A stretch of 10,389 bases of DNA. Source: Phycisphaerales bacterium (lineage in GTDB: Bacteria > Planctomycetota > Phycisphaerae > Sedimentisphaerales > Anaerohalosphaeraceae). The DNA is taken from assembly GCA_003152975.1 (NCBI GenBank), contig PMBP01000103.1:709-11097 (forward strand), given 5' to 3'. The stretch's first letter is position 1. Every line of letters starts with the position of its first letter. The notes under the pieces were generated by a model. It was not told the origin of the DNA, did no database searches, and saw nothing but the letters and a program-made list of their open reading frames with translations. Below are positions 1 through 4,959 of this stretch, piece after piece. A program made the translations under genes and the position numbers.

Positions 1-138
1 AAGAAACTCGACGAGGAAGTCGCCCGCCTGCATCTGGGCCGGCTCGGCGCCAAGCTCACACGCCTGACCAAAGAACAGGCCGACTATCTGGGCATCTCCG
101 CTGACGGACCCTATAAGCCGGACCATTACCGATATTGA
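1..138 (+). CDS. ahcY: S-adenosylhomocysteinase (adenosylhomocysteinase), C-terminal fragment
   Basis: Partial gene; its 5' end lies before the window. Frame 1 is open from base 1 to a TGA at 136-138 and encodes 45 residues that match the end of S-adenosylhomocysteine hydrolase, including [10 protein letters not shown] and the family-typical terminus [10 protein letters not shown]. The enzyme is a cytosolic, NAD-dependent tetramer that splits S-adenosylhomocysteine into adenosine and homocysteine, recycling the product of SAM-dependent methylation. In known structures the Lys and Tyr of the C-terminal tail reach into the NAD site of a neighbouring subunit, and both are present here. A strong terminator follows 40 nt after the stop, so this gene ends its transcription unit. 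The identification rests on a short but very conserved tail. Confidence 0.93.
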   Translation, partial: KKLDEEVARLHLGRLGAKLTRLTKEQADYLGISADGPYKPDHYRY

Positions 139-142
139 GAGA

Positions 143-177
143 CAGAATACAGGATTTAGGATATAGGTTATAGAAAC
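143..177. repeat. degenerate 7-nt tandem repeat, five units, downstream of ahcY
   Basis: Five consecutive heptamers fit a YAG-purine-rich/AT pattern: CAGAATA, CAGGATT, TAGGATA, TAGGTTA and TAGAAAC. A pyrimidine-A-G triplet therefore recurs every 7 nt across 35 bases, directly between the ahcY stop and the terminator stem. It is AT-rich within a GC-rich window. It could be a remnant of a short tandem repeat family or chance periodicity in a small AT-rich spacer; no function is claimed. Confidence 0.4.
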
Positions 178-178
178 A

Positions 179-209
179 AAAAGGGCACGCCTGTATCGCG
201 TGCCCTTTT
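179..209 (+). terminator. Rho-independent terminator, probably bidirectional, between ahcY and the GH172 gene
   Basis: A perfect 12-bp inverted repeat is visible: AAAAGGGCACGC (179-190) pairs with GCGTGCCCTTTT (198-209) around a 7-nt loop. The stem ends in a T run on the + strand and, because the left arm begins in an A run (178-182), also in a T run on the - strand. It sits between the convergent ends of ahcY (stop at 138) and the GH172 gene (stop at 230), as expected for a terminator serving both. Confidence 0.9.
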
Positions 210-229
210 CATTTTGTCATGCGAGCCGC

Positions 230-1852
230 TTATCGATACAGCGTCGGATTCTTCTTCCAGTCTTTGTCCTTGTCGAAGCCGTAGTCCACTACGCGGGGCC
301 GCCGCTCGCGAAGCCGCACGGATTCCAAGCCGAGGTAATATCCCTTCGACAGGCCGTTCTTGCCGACGCATTCCAGCCGAAGCTTGTACTCGCCGGGCTC
401 CGGCCAGAAATCCAGCAAATGGATTTCCCGCGTGTTCACGCCGCTGCTATACAGGTCCACAGGCCCGCCAAGCTTGATCCCGTTGAGCGTGATCTGATAA
501 ATCCCGAAATCGTCGCTGGTCGTGGCCTTGACCAGGAGTCGCTTGGGTTCCTTTTTTTCCACGGTGAAGGGAATCTCGACCCAGGCGTCCGCCGCTTCGG
601 TGGGCTGATATAACAGTTGCGCCTGGTCATACTGTTCGATAGTCTGCGTGGACGCGTTGCCCTTGCCGTGGCGGGCCGCATCGGTAAAGCCGTTGGCGAA
701 GATGATGCGGTCGAGATTGGGCAGCTTGCGATCTTTCGCGGTCGGGACGGGGGCGTTGAAGGTCGGCGTGCCCGTCTGGTACCAAAACGCGACCGACGAA
801 TAATCGTCCTGCCGCTGGTTCCAACTGTCGCTGATGTTCTTGGGGTTTTCATCCGGTGAAATCCATCCATAATGTTCGAATGTCACGCGGATGCCCTTGG
901 AAAAGACGATCGGGTCCTGGATATGCCAGCGGTACGCGCAGGTATGGCTTCCGACGATGCCCCACTCGTCAAAGTAGCCGACGCCGAAGTAGGGCGTGCT
1001 GGTCTTTTTGAGACCCCAGGCCGAAAGGAAATAATCCTCCGTGCCCGTGCCCCAGATGGAGGCGTCCGATTCGCCGTCGATGTATATTTTTTCATCGCCT
1101 TCGCCGAACCACGAGGGACTCCGCGTGCGGACGCTCAGGACCGTGCCGACATAGTGCCCCTTGCCCTGCGTGTCGAGAATGAGATAATCTTTCCCTTGTT
1201 CATTTGGATATTCCTGACGGTAGCGGGCGTAGAAGTAGGGCGTGTCCTCCGGCATCGAATCAAGCTTGATCCAGTCGATGTTGAAGTACAGCAGACTGAG
1301 GGGCTTGTCGCTCTGGTTGACAATCTCGATTTTGGCATGTTTGCGGAACGGCATCCGCCAGAAACAATTGTACGAGTCGGCGTCCTCCACGATCACCGGA
1401 AGCGAAATGATCTCGGTACGGATACCGAATCCGCACGCGAAGAAATCGCCGACCGGCGCCTCGACCGACGGCGTCGTCTGGTCGTCCCAGGTCATCCGCA
1501 GCAGCATCTCCTGGTGATTGGCCGATCCGGCCTTGGCCCAGTCCTGCACCTCGGGCCCCAGAAAGGTGATCCAGATATGCGTGATCGCGCCGGGACCTTC
1601 GCGATCCATCAGGACCTTCGTCTGGCCCGGCGGTACGCTCTTGTTGTCCGAGTTGCTGTTGGGGTCCGGTTTGCCGTTGGGGTCGAATTTTCCATCCGGG
1701 CCGATGCGGTGCGTCGAGCTTTCCCGCATACTGCGGCCGACCTGCGGCTTGGCCAGATCGGCCAAAAATGTGGCCGGCGCCGCGGCTACCCACAGCAACA
1801 GGACCGTAACGCAAAACCCCACCTGTAACTTCGCTTTGGATTGAATGGACAT
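230..1852 (-). CDS. secreted glycoside hydrolase family 172 (DUF2961) protein
   Basis: This 540-residue protein carries the hallmark of DUF2961/GH172, GTGTEDYF, preceded 21 residues earlier by the Glu of a GEGDE motif. Counted from this start, the two acidic residues are about E251 and E272, the spacing reported for the catalytic pair of the characterised GH172 difructose-dianhydride enzyme. Characterised family members act on fructofuranosides or D-arabinofuranosides; which substrate applies here cannot be read from sequence. The N-terminus (lysines, then a long hydrophobic run ending APA) looks like a Sec signal peptide. The catalytic fold covers roughly residues 35-370, and an additional C-terminal region of about 120 residues (around 400-520) may be an accessory beta-domain. 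An ATG 27 nt upstream (1879) is in frame, but the start at 1852 has a GGAGGT ribosome site 4 nt away and places the signal peptide at the terminus. The gene follows the GH43 gene by 31 nt and is probably co-transcribed with it. Confidence 0.88.
   Translation of the reverse strand: MSIQSKAKLQVGFCVTVLLLWVAAAPATFLADLAKPQVGRSMRESSTHRIGPDGKFDPNGKPDPNSNSDNKSVPPGQTKVLMDREGPGAITHIWITFLGPEVQDWAKAGSANHQEMLLRMTWDDQTTPSVEAPVGDFFACGFGIRTEIISLPVIVEDADSYNCFWRMPFRKHAKIEIVNQSDKPLSLLYFNIDWIKLDSMPEDTPYFYARYRQEYPNEQGKDYLILDTQGKGHYVGTVLSVRTRSPSWFGEGDEKIYIDGESDASIWGTGTEDYFLSAWGLKKTSTPYFGVGYFDEWGIVGSHTCAYRWHIQDPIVFSKGIRVTFEHYGWISPDENPKNISDSWNQRQDDYSSVAFWYQTGTPTFNAPVPTAKDRKLPNLDRIIFANGFTDAARHGKGNASTQTIEQYDQAQLLYQPTEAADAWVEIPFTVEKKEPKRLLVKATTSDDFGIYQITLNGIKLGGPVDLYSSGVNTREIHLLDFWPEPGEYKLRLECVGKNGLSKGYYLGLESVRLRERRPRVVDYGFDKDKDWKKNPTLYR
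1640..1693 (-). repeat. 18-bp direct repeat (x3, degenerate) coding a hexapeptide repeat inside the GH172 gene
   Basis: Read on the - strand, two 18-bp units share GG-AAA-NNN-GACCCCAAC and a third diverged unit follows. They encode GKFDPN, GKPDPN and SNSDNK, an Asp/Asn/Pro/Gly-rich stretch about 54-71 residues from the chosen start. It lies just before the conserved PPGQT...EGPG segment, where most family members have a short loop. It looks like local expansion by slippage; a flexible or metal-binding loop is possible but unproven. Confidence 0.55.
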
Positions 1853-1856
1853 GGTT

Positions 1857-1862
1857 ACCTCC
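1857..1862 (-). promoter_or_regulatory. ribosome binding site fixing the GH172 start
   Basis: The - strand reads GGAGGT followed by 4 nt and the ATG at 1852. The alternative upstream ATG at 1879 lies 4 nt after the GH43 stop codon and has no comparable purine-rich site, so this motif favours the inner start. Confidence 0.7.
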
Positions 1863-1883
1863 GGGTTCTGAAATCTCATATCG

Positions 1884-2912
1884 TTACTTTTCAGAGCTGC
1901 TTTGATTTGTGATGGCCTTGGCGGCCCCGATCCCGCTCGAGATCGGCTCGCCCGCTTTCGGCCAGCCGTTGTCCCAGGCGATCGGGCGGATCTGCAGGAC
2001 GGCGATCCCCTTTCGCTGTGCGTCGTAGGTGTGGTGTACCAGAAAATCCCCGCCGGCCGTCTGAAGGATGCTGTTGTGGCCCGGCCCTCTCCAGCGATCC
2101 TGCCCGGCCAGCACCTGCATCGCGCCGCCTTCGAGCATGGGTTTCCCCTGATCGTCCGCGTACGGCCCGGTCACGCGATCGGCCCGGCCGACCATGATCC
2201 GGTAGGTGCTATCCACGCCCTTGCAGCAGTTGTCGAAGGAAACGAACAGGTAATACTTCCCGTCGCGTTCAATCAGGTAGGGGGCCTCGATCGCCGTGTT
2301 TCCCTTGCGCTGGGCCAGATGCAGGATCGGCGAATCGGCCGACTTCCGCTTGCCCGTGGCCGGATCCAGTTCGCTCATGTAGATGCCCTCCCAGAACGAG
2401 CCCCACGCCAGCCACACGCGCTTATCCTTGTCCTCGAAGGCCGCCGCATCTATCGCGTTAAAGGGCGTCCGGTCGGGCGACGAATCCAGCACCATTCCCT
2501 GGTCCTCCCAGCGATACTTCGGGTCCGCCGGGTCCAGCGTGGCATTGACGGCCACGCCGATGGACGACCGCTGGCTGCCAAAGGTGGACACGGAATAATA
2601 CAGGTAATACCGGCCATGAAAATATGAAATATGCGGCGCCCACAACCCCCGGCTCCCGGGGATCGCTTCGCGGGACCATGCCGGCGAACCGTCGGGAAAC
2701 ACCATGCCGAGCTGATCCCACGCATACAAATCGACGGACCTGCGGATCGGAATCCCCCGGCCGGTACAGAACACATAAAACGCCCCGTCGGCGGCGATGA
2801 TATGCGGATCGTGGACCCGCTCGACGGCCCCGATCTGGGCCCCGGCCTGCGACCGGCAACACGCGGCCAGAATGATAACGCCCCACATCCAACGGTATCT
2901 TTGCATTGCCAT
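1884..2912 (-). CDS. glycoside hydrolase family 43 protein, probable arabinan endo-1,5-alpha-L-arabinosidase, lipoprotein
   Basis: This 342-residue protein has the five-bladed propeller signature of GH43 with the three catalytic acids in order: general base D35 in VHDPHII, pKa-modulating D155 in FNAIDAAAF, and general acid E209 in AIEAPYLI. GLWAPHISY, GPGHNSI and HHTYD (residues 293-297) are also typical of the arabinanase branch, which cleaves alpha-1,5-linked L-arabinan by inversion. The length fits a single catalytic domain. The N-terminus has positive charges, a hydrophobic stretch and LAAC at residues 15-18, a plausible lipobox, so the mature enzyme may be lipid-anchored; a downstream AGA-Q site would fit ordinary Sec cleavage instead. 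The start at 2912 has an AGAGGG-like site about 10 nt upstream and a good promoter beyond it; an ATG two codons later is an alternative. It is the first gene of a pair with the GH172 gene. GH43 contains many activities, so arabinanase is the best guess, not a certainty. Confidence 0.88.
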   Translation of the reverse strand: MAMQRYRWMWGVIILAACCRSQAGAQIGAVERVHDPHIIAADGAFYVFCTGRGIPIRRSVDLYAWDQLGMVFPDGSPAWSREAIPGSRGLWAPHISYFHGRYYLYYSVSTFGSQRSSIGVAVNATLDPADPKYRWEDQGMVLDSSPDRTPFNAIDAAAFEDKDKRVWLAWGSFWEGIYMSELDPATGKRKSADSPILHLAQRKGNTAIEAPYLIERDGKYYLFVSFDNCCKGVDSTYRIMVGRADRVTGPYADDQGKPMLEGGAMQVLAGQDRWRGPGHNSILQTAGGDFLVHHTYDAQRKGIAVLQIRPIAWDNGWPKAGEPISSGIGAAKAITNQSSSEK

Positions 2913-2945
2913 TTGATGGTTCCCTCTTCTGAGTGGCTCGCAGGC

Positions 2946-2974
2946 ATCATACTCCGGAAAGCCATGTCTGGCAA
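2946..2974 (-). promoter_or_regulatory. sigma70-type promoter for the GH43-GH172 unit
   Basis: On the - strand TTGCCA (2969-2974) and TATGAT (2946-2951) are separated by 17 nt, each close to the sigma70 consensus. Transcription would begin near 2939, giving a leader of about 27 nt that contains the GH43 ribosome site. No long leader or riboswitch-like structure fits in that space. Confidence 0.7.
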
Positions 2975-2992
2975 GTGCCGCGATTCTTCCGG

Positions 2993-3020
2993 TTGACCTT
3001 CCGTCTCAATGGTCTATACT
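2993..3020 (+). promoter_or_regulatory. sigma70-type promoter for archease-rtcB-comEC
   Basis: TTGACC (2993-2998) and TATACT (3015-3020) are separated by 16 nt. The expected start site near 3027 lies 21 nt before the archease ATG at 3048. This argues against the in-frame ATGs at 3009 and 3021, which would fall inside or next to the promoter. The site is back to back with the - strand promoter; the two -35 boxes are 18 nt apart. Confidence 0.7.
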
Positions 3021-3047
3021 ATGGGCGTTTTGGATAGGGTACGGACG

Positions 3048-3458
3048 ATGTGGGAACATTTTGCGCATCAGGCGGATATCGGGATCCGCGGAGTCGGCTC
3101 GACGATGGATGAGGCCTTCGCCGAGGCGGGGGTTGCCCTGATGGCCGTCATCGGCTCGCCGGACAAAGTCCGCCCGACAAAGCAATGCGTCCTCGCCTGT
3201 CAGGCCGACGATCCCGAGCAGCTTTTCGTCGATTGGATCAACGCCCTGATCTTCGAGGTCGCGGCTAACCATTGGTTCTTCTCGCGATTTGCCGTGACCA
3301 TCCGCGATGGCAAGCTGTCCGCGACCGGCTTCGGCGAACCGATCGATCCCGAGCGGCACGAGACGGCCGTCGAGCCCAAGGCCGCAACCTATCTGATGCT
3401 GGAAGTCCGGCAGCGGCCGGACGGTAACTGGATCGCTCAATGCGTGGTGGATGTTTAA
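3048..3458 (+). CDS. archease, activator of the RtcB tRNA/RNA ligase
   Basis: This small acidic protein (136 residues from this start) matches the archease family. It begins with EHFAHQADIGI, corresponding to the usual HTADIGI with its metal-binding Asp (D10). A DWINALIFE segment (residues 62-70), GFGEPIDPERHE (94-105) and KAATYLMLEV (111-120) follow, and it ends in VVDV with the conserved terminal Asp (D135). Archease speeds guanylylation of RtcB, allows multiple turnovers and widens nucleotide use. The gene immediately precedes rtcB, which supports this role. Start choice: ATGs at 3009 and 3021 extend the frame but lie in the predicted promoter, and the family normally begins just before this motif. 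The ATG at 3048 has an AGGG site 8 nt upstream. The only visible deviation is Gln for Thr in the HTAD motif. Confidence 0.92.
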   Translation: MWEHFAHQADIGIRGVGSTMDEAFAEAGVALMAVIGSPDKVRPTKQCVLACQADDPEQLFVDWINALIFEVAANHWFFSRFAVTIRDGKLSATGFGEPIDPERHETAVEPKAATYLMLEVRQRPDGNWIAQCVVDV

Positions 3459-3498
3459 TCCGGATATTTCACAAGAGTCTTGTTTTGGGCGTTTCACT

Positions 3499-4929
3499 AT
3501 GGACCGAAAACTCGTCAAGCAAAAATCCGAATACCGCTGGATCGTCGAGCGGGCCGGAGCGATGAAGGTCGATGGCGTGATCTTCGCCTCCGAATCGCTG
3601 ATCGCCGGAATGGACAACAAGGTCGTCGAACAGGTCCGCAATGTGGCCGCTCTGCCCGGCATCGTTGGCGCCTCGTACGCGATGCCCGACGCCCACTGGG
3701 GCTACGGTTTTTGCATCGGCGGCGTTGCGGCTTTCGACCCTGACGCCGGCGGAATCATCTCGGCCGGCGGTGTGGGCTTCGATATCGCCTGCGGCGTGCG
3801 GACCCTGCACACGGGCCTCAAACTCCGCGATTTGGAAGGGCGGCACGAGCTGTTGGCCGACCTTCTCTTCCGCAAAACCCCCGCCGGCGTCGGCAGCACC
3901 GGACGGATCAAGTTGAGGCCCGCGCAGCTCGACGAGGTCCTCGCCAATGGTGCACCCTGGGCCGTCGAGCACGGCTACGGCCTGCCCGACGACCTTCGTT
4001 TCATCGAGTCCGGCGGCCGCATGCCCGGCGCCAATCCCGCCAAGGTCTCCGACCTGGCCAAGCAGCGGCAGGCCGAAGAGATGGGCACGCTTGGTTCGGG
4101 CAATCACTACCTCGAGGTTCAGCAGGTCGTCGAGATTTACGACGCCGAGGCCGCTGCGGCCTTCGGCATCGAGCCCGACGACATCAAGATCAGCATCCAT
4201 TGCGGCTCGCGCGGCCTGGGCCACCAGGTCGGGACCGACTACCTCAAGAGCATGGCAAGCTGTGCCCGGCAGATGGGCATCGAGCTGCCCGAACGCGAGC
4301 TGGCCTGCGCCCCGCTGTCCAGCGATGTCGGCCAAAGCTATCTCGGCGCGATGCGCAGCGGCATCAACTGCGCCCTGGCCAATCGCCAGATCCTCACGCA
4401 CCTGGTGCGGGAGGTGTTCGACGAATTCCAGCGGTCCGCCGCGATCCGTCTGCTCTTCGATGTCTCGCACAACACCTGCCAGGAGGAGACCCACACCATC
4501 GACAAAAAGCCGCGCCGCCTGTTCGTTCATCGCAAAGGGGCCACGCGGGCCTGGGGCCCCGGCCATCCGGGCCTGCCCGCCGAATATGCCCGCGTCGGCC
4601 AGCCGGTCCTGATCGGCGGCACGATGGGCACCGCGTCGTACATCCTCGTCGGCACGGCCGAAAGCGAACATATGGGCCTCAGTTCCTCCTGCCACGGCGC
4701 CGGCCGCAACATGAGCCGCACCGCCGCAACCAAACAATGGAACGGCAAGGACATCGCCCGCCAACTGGCCGGCCGCGGCATCCTGATCCGCACGCGGTCG
4801 ATCCGCGGCGTGGCCGAAGAGGCCCCGCAGGCGTACAAAGATGTCAGCGAGGTCGTCGAGGTCTCACACAATCAAGGGCTGGCGCGAAAGGTCGCCAAAC
4901 TTGTGCCGCTGATCTGCATCAAGGGCTGA
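3499..4929 (+). CDS. rtcB: RNA-splicing ligase RtcB (3'-phosphate/5'-OH RNA ligase)
   Basis: RtcB joins RNA 2',3'-cyclic-phosphate or 3'-phosphate ends to 5'-OH ends using GTP and Mn2+, acting in RNA repair or tRNA splicing. From this start the protein is 476 residues, close to the long archaeal form (about 480) that works with archease. All key residues are visible: D95 and C98 in GFDIACGVR, N202 and H203 in GSGNHYLEV, H234 in SIHCGSRGLGH, H324 in DVSHNT, the guanylylated H399 in SSCHGAGRNMSR, and K475 in the terminal ICIKG. The start at 3499 is chosen because the family begins just before the SEYRW...MKV segment. An in-frame ATG at 3451 overlaps the archease stop by 8 nt and would add 16 residues through translational coupling. 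Neither start has a strong ribosome site. It probably shares the archease promoter. Confidence 0.95.
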   Translation: MDRKLVKQKSEYRWIVERAGAMKVDGVIFASESLIAGMDNKVVEQVRNVAALPGIVGASYAMPDAHWGYGFCIGGVAAFDPDAGGIISAGGVGFDIACGVRTLHTGLKLRDLEGRHELLADLLFRKTPAGVGSTGRIKLRPAQLDEVLANGAPWAVEHGYGLPDDLRFIESGGRMPGANPAKVSDLAKQRQAEEMGTLGSGNHYLEVQQVVEIYDAEAAAAFGIEPDDIKISIHCGSRGLGHQVGTDYLKSMASCARQMGIELPERELACAPLSSDVGQSYLGAMRSGINCALANRQILTHLVREVFDEFQRSAAIRLLFDVSHNTCQEETHTIDKKPRRLFVHRKGATRAWGPGHPGLPAEYARVGQPVLIGGTMGTASYILVGTAESEHMGLSSSCHGAGRNMSRTAATKQWNGKDIARQLAGRGILIRTRSIRGVAEEAPQAYKDVSEVVEVSHNQGLARKVAKLVPLICIKG

Positions 4930-4959
4930 CGCGGATATATCGGTTACTCAGGAGGAGGA

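Noticed and set aside
872..1828. 318-codon + strand frame opposite the GH172 gene
   Set aside because: The reverse strand holds the conserved GTGTEDYF motif and a signal peptide; this frame shows low-complexity shadow composition and no recognisable domain.
3009..3047. upstream in-frame ATGs (3009, 3021) as the archease start
   Set aside because: They fall within or next to the -10 box of the predicted promoter, lack a ribosome site and add residues that the family does not have.
3469..4764. 431-codon open frame antisense to rtcB
   Set aside because: It lies wholly opposite a gene with every catalytic RtcB residue in place; long antisense frames are common in GC-rich DNA, and its translation resembles no family I recognise.
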